A stretch of DNA of 64,000 nucleotides. Source: Saccharothrix sp. NRRL B-16348. GTDB lineage: Bacteria > Actinomycetota > Actinomycetes > Mycobacteriales > Pseudonocardiaceae. The notes beneath the pieces are model-generated. The model saw only the letters and a list, made by a program, of their open reading frames with translations. It did not search any database and had not been told where the DNA came from. This document shows, piece after piece, positions 8,008 through 17,760 of the stretch. Location: NCBI RefSeq assembly GCF_001280085.1, contig NZ_LGED01000231.1, positions 51,185 through 115,184 of the forward strand. The letters are read 5' to 3'. How positions within the stretch are numbered: position 1 is the first letter of the stretch; each line of letters begins with the position of its first letter. The position numbers and the translations under genes are program-made.

Positions 8008-8120
8008 CGTCGATCTTCCGGCGGCTCTTCGGTCGGTGGGGGAGCCGCTCCTCAGACAAGGGTTCGGGCACGATAGGTTCTAGCGGTCTTGACGGTTCCA
8101 GCAGCAGGAGGAGAGCTCAG

Positions 8121-8582
8121 GTGAGCACGAACGACGGGCCAGGCGTTCCGCCCGAGCAGTCCCCGGAGCGGACCTCCGTTTTCCGGGCCGACTTCCTCGC
8201 CGAGGTCGAGGGCGCCGAGGCGCCCGCCCAGGAGCCGGCCGTCGCGGGTGTCGACGCACTGCCCGCCGGTTCGGCGCTGCTCGTGGTCAAGCGCGGCCCC
8301 AACGCGGGGTCGAGGTTCCTGCTGGACCGCGACACGACGAGCGCGGGGCGGCACCCCGACAGCGACATCTTCCTCGACGACGTGACGGTCTCCCGCCGCC
8401 ACGCCGAGTTCCGCCGCGAGGGCGGCGAGTTCGTGGTCATCGACGTGGGCAGCCTCAACGGCACCTACGTCAACCGCGAGCCCGTCGACCAGGCGGTGCT
8501 GGCGAACGGCGACGAGGTGCAGATCGGCAAGTTCCGCCTGGTGTTCCTGACCGGTCCGGGCGCCGGGGGCCAGGGGGCCTGA
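8121..8582 (+). CDS. garA: FHA-domain regulator GarA/OdhI
   Basis: A 153-residue protein. A disordered N-terminus carries ERTSVFRADFL with Thr18; the C-terminal FHA domain shows SAGRHPDSDIFLDD, TVSRRHAEF and VGSLNGTYVN. GarA/OdhI inhibits 2-oxoglutarate dehydrogenase and glutamate metabolism enzymes until phosphorylated by PknB/PknG. The usual tandem Thr-Thr is Arg-Thr here, so only the second (PknB-type) site remains. GTG 8121 has AGGAGGAGAG upstream. An in-frame GTG at 8004 overlapping the gcvH stop would add 39 residues. The order gcvH-garA-ftsR is conserved. Confidence 0.93.
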   Translation: MSTNDGPGVPPEQSPERTSVFRADFLAEVEGAEAPAQEPAVAGVDALPAGSALLVVKRGPNAGSRFLLDRDTTSAGRHPDSDIFLDDVTVSRRHAEFRREGGEFVVIDVGSLNGTYVNREPVDQAVLANGDEVQIGKFRLVFLTGPGAGGQGA

Positions 8583-8596
8583 GCGATGGGGCTCCG

Positions 8597-9271
8597 GTGA
8601 CGGCGGCCGGGCGGCCACGCGGGGGGTTGAGCATCGGGGCGGTGCTGGCGCAGCTGCGACCCGACTTCCCCGACGTCACCATCTCCAAGATCCGGTTCCT
8701 GGAATCGGAGGGGCTGGTCCGCCCGGCGCGCACGGCCTCGGGCTACCGGCAGTTCACGTCCGCCGACGTGGACCGCCTGCGGTACATCCTGTCCGCGCAA
8801 CGCGACAGGTACCTGCCGCTGAAGGTCATCAAGGAGCAGCTGGACGCGGCCGACCAGGGCGCGTCGAAGGCGATGCGCGCGGTCGACCTCTCACCGGCCG
8901 CCGGGCACCGGGTCACCCGCGACGACCTGCTGGCGCGGGCGGGCATCGAGCCGGCCGTGCTGGTGGACCTGGAGCAGCACGGTCTGATCAGGCCTGGCGC
9001 GGGCGGTTTCTACGACCACGAGGCCGTGCAGATCGCCTCGACCGTGCGGGCCATGGCCGAGCACGGGTTGGAAGCACGCCACCTGCGCCCGTTCCGCGTC
9101 GCCGCCGACCGCGAGATCGGCTTGGTGGAACAGGTCGTCGGCGCCGCGCACCGGCAACGCGACCGTGAAGAGGTCGTGCGGGAATTGGCGGCGCTCTCCG
9201 TAACGTTGCACACACTCCTCGTGAAGGTGGGCCTGCGCGAAGTCGTCGCCCGCCCTGTTTCGCCGAGGTGA
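8597..9271 (+). CDS. ftsR: MerR-type transcriptional regulator FtsR
   Basis: A 224-residue MerR-family protein. The N-terminal helix-turn-helix and wing are at about 10-75 (LSIGAVLAQLRPDFPDVTIS, then KIRFLESEGLVRPARTASGYR), followed by a second winged-helix-like part and a C-terminal helix for dimerisation. It matches Corynebacterium FtsR and M. tuberculosis Rv1828, which lie directly after odhI/garA; FtsR activates ftsZ in Corynebacterium. The gene starts with GTG 14 bases after garA, so it is probably co-transcribed. Only an orthology-based role can be claimed. Confidence 0.88.
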   Translation: MTAAGRPRGGLSIGAVLAQLRPDFPDVTISKIRFLESEGLVRPARTASGYRQFTSADVDRLRYILSAQRDRYLPLKVIKEQLDAADQGASKAMRAVDLSPAAGHRVTRDDLLARAGIEPAVLVDLEQHGLIRPGAGGFYDHEAVQIASTVRAMAEHGLEARHLRPFRVAADREIGLVEQVVGAAHRQRDREEVVRELAALSVTLHTLLVKVGLREVVARPVSPR

Positions 9272-9414
9272 ACGCGTGTCCGCATCGTGATCCGAAGCGG
9301 CCGGGCGGTTGCGCACAGGGCCCGCTTGGCGGGTAGCGTCGAAAGAGTACGTGGGGGATCCTCGTTGGTAGCGGGGACGCCAGAATTTCAGCGCGCTGAG
9401 GGAGGCGAGACCCG

Positions 9415-9888
9415 ATGAGCGAAATGCGCGTCGTCGGCGTGCGGGTGGAACTGCCCGCCAACCAGCCGATCCTGCTGCTGCGCGAAACCGAGGGCGAACG
9501 GTACCTGCCGATCTGGATCGGATCGGTCGAGGCCACGGCGATCGCGTTGGAGCAGCAAGGTGTCCGTCCTGCCCGACCGTTGACGCACGACCTGCTCAAG
9601 GACGTCATCGGAGCCCTCGGCCGGCAGCTGGAACAAGTGCGGATCACGGACCTGCAGGAAGGCACGTACTTCGCGGAACTCGTCTTCGACGGCGACATCC
9701 GCGTCTCCGCGCGCCCGAGCGACTCGGTGGCCCTGGCCCTGCGGATCGGCGTGCCGATCCACGCGGAGGAGTCCGTGCTGGCCGAGGCAGGCCTGATCAT
9801 CCCGGACGAGCAGGAGGACGAGGTCGAGAAGTTCCGCGAGTTCCTCGACTCGGTCTCCCCGGAAGACTTCCGCGGCGCGGACACCTGA
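9415..9888 (+). CDS. bifunctional nuclease family protein (DUF151)
   Basis: A 157-residue protein of the bifunctional nuclease/DUF151 family, like Rv1829. Typical segments are LLLRETEGERYLPIWIGS, EATAIALEQQGV, RPLTHDLL and ARPSDSVALALR. Some family members have DNase/RNase activity, but the role in actinomycetes is unknown. ATG 9415 has GGGAGGCGAGA upstream. It lies between ftsR and the second merR gene in the conserved order. A probable terminator follows at 9954-9977. Confidence 0.88.
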   Translation: MSEMRVVGVRVELPANQPILLLRETEGERYLPIWIGSVEATAIALEQQGVRPARPLTHDLLKDVIGALGRQLEQVRITDLQEGTYFAELVFDGDIRVSARPSDSVALALRIGVPIHAEESVLAEAGLIIPDEQEDEVEKFREFLDSVSPEDFRGADT

Positions 9889-9953
9889 CCAACACCCCTG
9901 GCCCCTGACCGACCGGGCCCGGCCACAGCCCCACACACGAGGCTCCACACCAC

Positions 9954-9977
9954 GCCCTTCCTTCCCAAAGGGAGGGC
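9954..9977 (+). terminator. probable terminator after the nuclease gene
   Basis: GCCCTTCC (9954-9961) and GGGAGGGC (9970-9977) form an 8-bp stem with one mismatch, 65 bases after the stop codon. Confidence 0.5.
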
Positions 9978-9978
9978 T

Positions 9979-10120
9979 TCGTGTCATCCCGCCGACCTGG
10001 CTGTGCCCTACCGCGCGTGTCAAGGGGGCGCGGGTTCACCTCTGCCCGCGGCTTGCACTGATGTCGCGCGCCCCCTTGATACGTGTGGTAGCCCGTAGGG
10101 AGGTCGGTGGGATGACACGA
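9979..10120. repeat. long imperfect inverted repeat
   Basis: Arms of about 56 bases (9979-10034 and 10065-10120) pair with a few mismatches around a 30-base loop. The terminal TCGTGTCATCCC/GGGATGACACGA segments and the inner TCAAGGGGGCGCG/CGCGCCCCCTTGA segments are perfect. It fills part of a 675-base gene-free stretch. It could be a dispersed palindromic element or a structured RNA; no transposase or target duplication is visible. Confidence 0.6.
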
Positions 10121-10398
10121 AACCCGCACCACAACGGACCCGGCGCATAACCACCAAACCAGGCGTCATCCTGCTGATCTGCCCGTCCGGCGAGGACATG
10201 CTTTAAAGCTTGTACTCAAGCCCCGGCCCCATTCACGTTCTCCCACCGCGAACACCCCCACGCCGTGCGCGCAGCGTCATCGACCAACCCCACACCCCAC
10301 CTCCGGGTGTCACACCCCCGAGTTACACACCGTCAACCTCCCCCAGCTAAACGATCACTAAACGTCACCCGAATGGCTTACGCCAGCCGACTCTCTCA

Positions 10399-10419
10399 AC
10401 CTCAACCTCACGTTGAGGT
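10399..10419 (+). promoter_or_regulatory. candidate MerR-type operator upstream of the merR gene
   Basis: A perfect dyad ACCTCAAC (10399-10406), 5-base spacer, GTTGAGGT (10412-10419) lies 145 bases upstream of the MerR start. ACCTCAA...TTGAGGT is the usual dyad type for MerR-family proteins, so autoregulation is likely. Apart from this dyad, the upstream repeats and the terminator, I see nothing else in 9889-10563. Confidence 0.5.
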
Positions 10420-10563
10420 CAGACACGCCCCGCGCGTCGCGTTGACCTGCCCCCTAGGCGGTCTTACCGTCGAACTCAGGTGAATTGCCACGGTGTGATT
10501 CGGACACCGCGGCGGCTTCACGTTGGTCGCCGGTCGTCGTGACCGGACCGAGGGGAGGCAGGC

Positions 10564-11130
10564 GTGGTCGAGGAAGCGCCCATCCGGGCCGGATCCGGCG
10601 AACAGGGTGAGCTGTTCCCGGACTCCTCGCTGCCGGACGAACTGGTCGGGTACCGCGGCCCCGCCGCGTGCCAGATCGCGGGCATCACCTACCGCCAGCT
10701 GGACTACTGGGCGCGCACGGGGTTGGTCAACCCGACGATAAGGAGTGCCCACGGCTCCGGCAGTCAACGGCTCTACTCGTTCAAGGACATCCTGGTCCTC
10801 AAGGTCGTCAAGCGGCTGCTGGACACCGGTGTCTCGCTGCAGAACATCCGGGTCGCGGTCGACCACCTGCGTCGCCGCGGCGTGCAGGACCTGGCCCGGA
10901 TCACGTTGTTCAGCGACGGCACCACCGTCTACGAGTGCACGTCGCCCGAGGAGGTGGTCGACCTGCTCCAGGGCGGCCAAGGGGTGTTCGGCATCGCGGT
11001 CTCCGGCGCGATGCGGGAGATCAGCGGCACGATCCACGACTTCCCCGCCGAACGCGCGGACGGCGCCGAGATCGTGGAGGCGGCCGACGACGAACTGTCC
11101 CGCCGCCGCCGCACGAGGGCCATCGGCTGA
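10564..11130 (+). CDS. MerR-family transcriptional regulator (Rv1830-like)
   Basis: A 188-residue MerR protein. After an acidic lead (residues 1-28), the DNA-binding domain shows GYRGPAACQIAGITYRQLDY, WARTGLV and a flexible wing around GSGSQRLYSFKDILVLKVVK. The effector half, about 115-170, has no metal-binding Cys cluster. It is the counterpart of M. tuberculosis Rv1830, next to the glycine cleavage P gene. GTG 10564 has GAGGGGAGGC upstream. A dyad at 10399-10419 may be its own operator. Confidence 0.85.
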   Translation: MVEEAPIRAGSGEQGELFPDSSLPDELVGYRGPAACQIAGITYRQLDYWARTGLVNPTIRSAHGSGSQRLYSFKDILVLKVVKRLLDTGVSLQNIRVAVDHLRRRGVQDLARITLFSDGTTVYECTSPEEVVDLLQGGQGVFGIAVSGAMREISGTIHDFPAERADGAEIVEAADDELSRRRRTRAIG

Positions 11131-11146
11131 AGCTGAGCGGTGCCGA

Positions 11147-11274
11147 CCCGGCGCAACGCGGTGAGCTGCCCGACCGGCGCGACGCACCGGGATCCACCCG
11201 GCGCAACGCGGTGAAGCCGACCGACCGGCACGACCGGCGCAACGCACTGGGATCCACCCGGCGCAACCTGGTGA
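11147..11274. repeat. degenerate tandem repeats between merR and the riboswitch
   Basis: CCCGGCGCAACGCGGTGA occurs at 11147-11164 and 11197-11214, with a variant at 11257-11274. GGATCCACCCGGCGCAAC occurs twice, ending at 11207 and 11267. Spacing is 50 and 60 bases. All three forward frames read through without a convincing start, so this looks like an intergenic minisatellite rather than a gene. Confidence 0.55.
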
Positions 11275-11345
11275 GATCCACGTCGCGCCGGCGATACCGC
11301 TCACCCACCCGCCGGGTACGATTCCGCGCGTAGTCGCTTTATCCC

Positions 11346-11541
11346 GTGCGGGAGAGTCCGAGCCAGCCTCGGCGCCGAAGGAGCAAATCCTCCCCGGAAC
11401 CTCTCAGGCGCAAGGACCGTGCGGGTGAGACGCCTCTGGAAAGCGGGTCGGGCAGCACCGACCGACCCCGCCGACGGTGCAAGCCCGACAGCCGGGTGAA
11501 GCTCTCAGGCGCCCGACGACGGGCAGAAGACAGAGGGGGAG
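11346..11541 (+). promoter_or_regulatory. tandem glycine riboswitch
   Basis: The leader of gcvP has two glycine aptamers. Aptamer 1 carries CGCCGAAGGAGCAA, CCCCGGAA and CTCTCAGGCG (11401-11410), with CTCTGGAAAGC as linker. Aptamer 2 carries GCCGACGGTGCAAGCC, GGGTGAAG, CTCTCAGGCG (11502-11511) and the closing GACAGAGGGGGA. These are the diagnostic conserved blocks. Glycine binding switches on the degradation gene in this family. The gcvP start follows 44 bases later. Confidence 0.95.
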
Positions 11542-11584
11542 GGCAACGGCAGAAGTCTGTCCGGAGCCCTGGAGGCCAGCACCG

Positions 11585-14473
<2,889 letters not shown>

Positions 14474-14508
14474 TCCAACCGGCTGATCCACCAGCTGATC
14501 GAGGCGAC

Positions 14509-14545
14509 ACGGCGGGCCAACCCGGCTGATCGGGCGGCCCGCCGT
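14509..14545 (+). terminator. gcvP terminator
   Basis: Perfect 10-bp arms ACGGCGGGCC (14509-14518) and GGCCCGCCGT (14536-14545) lie 36 bases after the gcvP stop. Confidence 0.65.
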
Positions 14546-14589
14546 CACGGCACGACACCGGCGGACCGGCGTTGGCTAAAGTCCGCCGG

Positions 14590-15678
14590 ATGAGCTTCGT
14601 GACCGTTCGTCACCACCTCTACACCGTGAGCCGTCCGTCCCGCGGGGCGCCGGTGGTGGACGACATCGCCCGGCAGAACGGCGTCGGTCCCGTCGACGTC
14701 GACCTGTTGCGAGCTCTCGAGGTCAACGCCCTCGCTCCGGCTGCCCCGCACGCGGTCAAGCACGGCACTCGCCTGCACGAGTTGGCGCTGATCACCTCTT
14801 ACCTGCGGATCACGGCCGCGAACGCGTTCGTGCTGCGCGCCGACGACTACGGTTCGAGCTCCCGCCGCATCAAGTCGTTCGTGTCCGAGGCGGTGGGGCT
14901 GGGGATGCTGACGGAACTCGTCCGGCACCTGGCGGGCGGGGGCCGGATGGGACCGTTGTACGACTTCGACGCCCTGCCCGCCACGCTGGCGGGGCGGTTC
15001 CGCCGCCCCGGGGTGCGGCCCGACTTGTTGTTCGCCATGGAACGGCACTGGCTCGCAGGTGAATCGCGAGGGCGGACGGAACGCCGGCCGGTCCGGGTGA
15101 CGAAGGAACCCCGGAAGCGCCTGGACGCGCTGCTGCCGTGGGCGGCGGCCCACGGCGACCACCCCCTGGTGATGACCTGGTGCTACCTCGCCGGCACCGG
15201 CGTGACCGTCGACGTCTACCGCGAGGCCGGCCAGGGCGAGCGGCTCGCGCTCGACTTCACCGGCCGGCGAAACGGCCCGGCGAAAGCGGGGGACGGCGAG
15301 TGGCTGCGTGATCGGCAGTCGGACGACGTCGGGACCGAGTACCTCTTCGAACACGTGCTCGCCACCCGTGCGCGCGTCGAAGAGCAGCTGTACAGCAGCG
15401 CGCCGCCGACCGGCATCCGCATCGCCGAACGGCCGTTGCGCGGTGGTTGGACGCCCGCCGACCTCATCGCGGGGGAGCCCGGAGCGCTGTTCCTCGGCGT
15501 GTTGGAGCGCCCGGTCAGCCCGGAGGAAGGGCTGGAGTCCGCCGCCGTGCTCGCGGACCGCGGGATCGACGACGGGAGCGGTCTGTCCGTGTTGATCCGC
15601 GAGCGGCTGGTCCTGGCCCTGGCGACCGGGAGGACCGGGCAGCCCTGGGACGTGCTCGGCGGTCAGCTCAGCTCGTAG
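14590..15678 (+). CDS. hypothetical protein, 362 residues
   Basis: A soluble 362-residue protein with no signal peptide, membrane helix or motif I recognise. It starts MSFVTVRHHLYTVSRPSRG; the first ~130 residues are helical. A possible beta-rich part follows around residues 200-250 (HPLVMTWCYLAGTGVTVDVY), and the rest is mixed. Codon third positions are strongly GC-biased over the whole length and no competing frame is better. ATG 14590 is used; a start at 14572 adds six residues. Its stop overlaps the convergent DUF3224 gene by 16 bases. Confidence 0.65.
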   Translation: MSFVTVRHHLYTVSRPSRGAPVVDDIARQNGVGPVDVDLLRALEVNALAPAAPHAVKHGTRLHELALITSYLRITAANAFVLRADDYGSSSRRIKSFVSEAVGLGMLTELVRHLAGGGRMGPLYDFDALPATLAGRFRRPGVRPDLLFAMERHWLAGESRGRTERRPVRVTKEPRKRLDALLPWAAAHGDHPLVMTWCYLAGTGVTVDVYREAGQGERLALDFTGRRNGPAKAGDGEWLRDRQSDDVGTEYLFEHVLATRARVEEQLYSSAPPTGIRIAERPLRGGWTPADLIAGEPGALFLGVLERPVSPEEGLESAAVLADRGIDDGSGLSVLIRERLVLALATGRTGQPWDVLGGQLSS

Positions 15679-16088
15679 TCCAGCTCGAACCGGCCCGGTT
15701 CGCCCTGTGCCCACGTGATGCGGCCCGTGCCGGTCAAACCGGCCAGGTCGCCGGTCGCCGAGACGACGGTGAACGTCGCGTCCGCCACGCCGTCGCGGAA
15801 GCCGCCCGTGTGGTGCAGGACGAAGCTGCCCGTCCGACCCTTCAGGGTGCCGGTGACGACCTCGTAGCCCGTCGAGACGCACGAGTCGTCGTCCGGGTAC
15901 GACATGACGAAACGCAGGTCGCCCACCGCCTCCAGGTCACCGGTGTACGCGACGGTCATGCCGCCGGTCGTCTGCTTCGGGCCGGTGACTTCGTCGTAGC
16001 GCTTGCCGTCCCACGTGTGCTCGTCCCAGCTCTTCATGTCCGCACTGGCGGTGACGTGTGTGGTCATGCCGTGGAGCTTGCCGGGCAT
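15663..16088 (-). CDS. DUF3224 domain protein
   Basis: A 141-residue small beta-barrel protein. Features of DUF3224 are the W-(D/N)-E-x-T-W-D/G start, VAYTGDLEA, the SYPDDDSC segment and the FVLHHTGGF...TFTVVSATGDLAGLTGTG end, a fold resembling allene oxide cyclase barrels. The biochemical role is unknown. ATG 16088 is favoured because AGGAG lies 9 bases upstream; ATG 16067 is an alternative. It is divergent from a WYL regulator with a palindrome between the starts, so it is probably that regulator's target. Confidence 0.82.
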   Translation of the reverse strand: MPGKLHGMTTHVTASADMKSWDEHTWDGKRYDEVTGPKQTTGGMTVAYTGDLEAVGDLRFVMSYPDDDSCVSTGYEVVTGTLKGRTGSFVLHHTGGFRDGVADATFTVVSATGDLAGLTGTGRITWAQGEPGRFELDYELS

Positions 16089-16089
16089 A

Positions 16090-16108
16090 CCTGACAGCTC
16101 CTGTCAGG
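16090..16108. promoter_or_regulatory. candidate operator of the WYL regulator
   Basis: Perfect inverted repeat CCTGACAG-CTC-CTGTCAGG between the divergent DUF3224 and WYL genes, one base from the DUF3224 start. Binding here would block both genes. Confidence 0.65.
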
Positions 16109-16116
16109 ATGACGCC

Positions 16117-17076
16117 ATGCGTGCCAGCCGACTGCTGTCCCTGCTCCTCCTGCTCCAGTCGCGCGGCCGGATGACGGCGCAGGAGTTGGCGGACGAGTTG
16201 GAGGTCTCGGTCCGCACGGTCTACCGCGACGTGGAGGCGCTCGGCGCGTCCGGCGTCCCCGTGTACGCCGACCGGGGGCCGGCGGGGGGCTACCGGCTGG
16301 TCGACGGGTACCGCACCCGGCTCACCGGGCTGACCACCGAGGAGGCCGACTCGCTGTTCCTGGCGGGCCTGCCGGGACCGGCGGCCGAACTCGGGTTGGG
16401 CGCGGTGGTGGCGGCGGCGCAGCTCAAGGTGCTCGCGGCGCTGCCGCCGGAGCTCCGGTCGCGGGCCGCGCGGGTTCGGGAGAGGTTCCACCTGGACGCG
16501 CCCGGCTGGTTCCGCGGCAACGTGGGGACGCCGCACGTGGCGGAGATCGCGGAGGCGGTGTGGCAGCAGCGGCGGCTGCGGATCCGGTACGTGCGGTGGG
16601 CGCAGGTCGAGGTGGAGCGGACGGTGGAGCCGCTCGGGCTCGTGCTCAAGGCGGGCACCTGGTACCTCGTCGCCCGGACGGACGGCCTGCGCACGTACCG
16701 GGTCTCGCGGGTGCTGGAGCTGACCGCGCTGGACGAGTCGTTCGACCGACCTGAGGGGTTCGACCTCGCCGAGTACTGGGCCGGCTGGTCCGAGCGGTTC
16801 GAGGAGCGCATGTACCCGATGCGGGTCACGGTCCGGATGACGCCGAACGGGCTCCGAAGCGCCCGAGTCCTGCTCGGCCTCCCGGCCGCGCGCGAACTGG
16901 AGGACATCGAGCCCGAAGGCGAGTGGACGACGGTCCGCGTGCCGGTCGAGTCGCTGGACCACGCGGTGGTCGACCTGCTCCGCCTCGGCCCCGACGTCGA
17001 GGTGCTGGAGCCGGCGGAGCTGCGCGACCGCGTCATCGCCCGGATCGCCGCGATGGCCGCCGTCTACGAGCGGTGA
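16117..17076 (+). CDS. YafY/DeoR-type regulator with WYL domain
   Basis: A 319-residue regulator. The N-terminal winged helix has MTAQELADELEVSVRTVYRD, then VEALGASGVPVYADRGPAGG. The central WYL domain spans about 140-225 (LRIRYVRW...GTWYLVARTDGLRTYRVSRV) and a WCX-type C-terminal domain ends near VEVLEPAELRDRV. WYL proteins often sense nucleotides or other ligands; the ligand here is unknown. ATG 16117 is 8 bases after the palindrome at 16090-16108. It likely represses itself and the DUF3224 gene. Confidence 0.85.
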   Translation: MRASRLLSLLLLLQSRGRMTAQELADELEVSVRTVYRDVEALGASGVPVYADRGPAGGYRLVDGYRTRLTGLTTEEADSLFLAGLPGPAAELGLGAVVAAAQLKVLAALPPELRSRAARVRERFHLDAPGWFRGNVGTPHVAEIAEAVWQQRRLRIRYVRWAQVEVERTVEPLGLVLKAGTWYLVARTDGLRTYRVSRVLELTALDESFDRPEGFDLAEYWAGWSERFEERMYPMRVTVRMTPNGLRSARVLLGLPAARELEDIEPEGEWTTVRVPVESLDHAVVDLLRLGPDVEVLEPAELRDRVIARIAAMAAVYER

Positions 17077-17090
17077 ACGTGCTACGGTTA

Positions 17091-17116
17091 CACGTGTAAG
17101 AAAGTTCTTACACGTG
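17091..17116 (+). promoter_or_regulatory. operator of the ArsR-type operon
   Basis: Perfect 12-bp arms CACGTGTAAGAA (17091-17102) and TTCTTACACGTG (17105-17116) with a 2-base spacer, 10 bases before the ArsR gene start. A-T-rich dyads with internal CACGTG like this are typical of autoregulated winged-helix repressors. Confidence 0.75.
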
Positions 17117-17126
17117 AAGGAGTGCC

Positions 17127-17486
17127 ATGACAGGCCCCGGCACCTCACCGACCGGTGACCAGCTGGTCGAGGTGCTGGCCGCGCTGTCCAACCCGTTGCG
17201 GCTGCGCATCGTGGCCACCCTGGCGGGCGGTCGCGACTACGTGAGCAACCTCGCCCGGGTGATCGGGGTCAGCCGGCCGCTGCTGCACATGCACCTGCAA
17301 CGGCTGGAGGCGGCCGGGCTGGTCGTCGGCAGCCTCGAACTGTCCGAGGACGGCAAGGCCATGAAGTACTTCGAGGTCGCGGACTTCGACCTGCGGCTGA
17401 CCCCGGCGCTGCTCGCCGCGGCCGCCGCCACCCTGACCACCACGGACTCGCCACGCGGTCCGGCCCGAGAGGAGCCTTCGCGATGA
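17127..17486 (+). CDS. ArsR-type winged-helix repressor
   Basis: A 119-residue winged-helix protein: LVEVLAALSNPLRLRIVATL, then VSNLARVIGVSRPLLHMHLQ as recognition helix, RLEAAGLV and the wing ending MKYFEVADFDLRLTP. There is no Cys metal site, so it is not a metal sensor of the SmtB type. ATG 17127 has GAAGGAG upstream. Its stop overlaps the next start (ATGA), so it is co-translated with a small membrane protein and a quinone-oxidoreductase-like enzyme. It is likely autoregulated through 17091-17116. Confidence 0.85.
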   Translation: MTGPGTSPTGDQLVEVLAALSNPLRLRIVATLAGGRDYVSNLARVIGVSRPLLHMHLQRLEAAGLVVGSLELSEDGKAMKYFEVADFDLRLTPALLAAAAATLTTTDSPRGPAREEPSR

Positions 17487-17758
17487 CCCTCGACCAGATG
17501 ACCTGGCCCTCCGCCGTGTTCGCGGTCGGCGTGCTGTTCCTGACGCTCGTGTTCGTGATGTTCCTGATCAACAACTTCGTCGAGACCCGCAAGTCGAAGA
17601 TCGACGCCGCGCAGGCCGAAGGGCTGCGCCAACTCGTGCGCCGCTACGAGCAGCTGGCCGAGAACACCCTCGACGTGCAGCAGCGCACCGCGGCCGACCT
17701 GGCCGACCTGCGCACCCGCACCGCGTCCGTCGAGCACATCCTCAGAACGGTGGAGTGA
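17483..17758 (+). CDS. small single-pass membrane protein
   Basis: A 91-residue protein. A hydrophobic helix lies at about 10-29 (SAVFAVGVLFLTLVFVMFLI), followed by a basic stretch (ETRKSK) and a coiled-coil-like helix to the end (AEGLRQLVRRYEQLAENTLD). The positive-inside rule places the C-terminus in the cytosol. Family not known to me. It overlaps both neighbours by 4 bases, which points to a dedicated function with the ArsR regulator and the dehydrogenase. Confidence 0.75.
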   Translation: MTLDQMTWPSAVFAVGVLFLTLVFVMFLINNFVETRKSKIDAAQAEGLRQLVRRYEQLAENTLDVQQRTAADLADLRTRTASVEHILRTVE

Positions 17759-17760
17759 CC

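Noticed and set aside
11346..11541. Coding extension of gcvP upstream to 11477
   Set aside because: The frame is open, but it runs through the second glycine aptamer; ATG 11585 has the ribosome binding site and normal family start.
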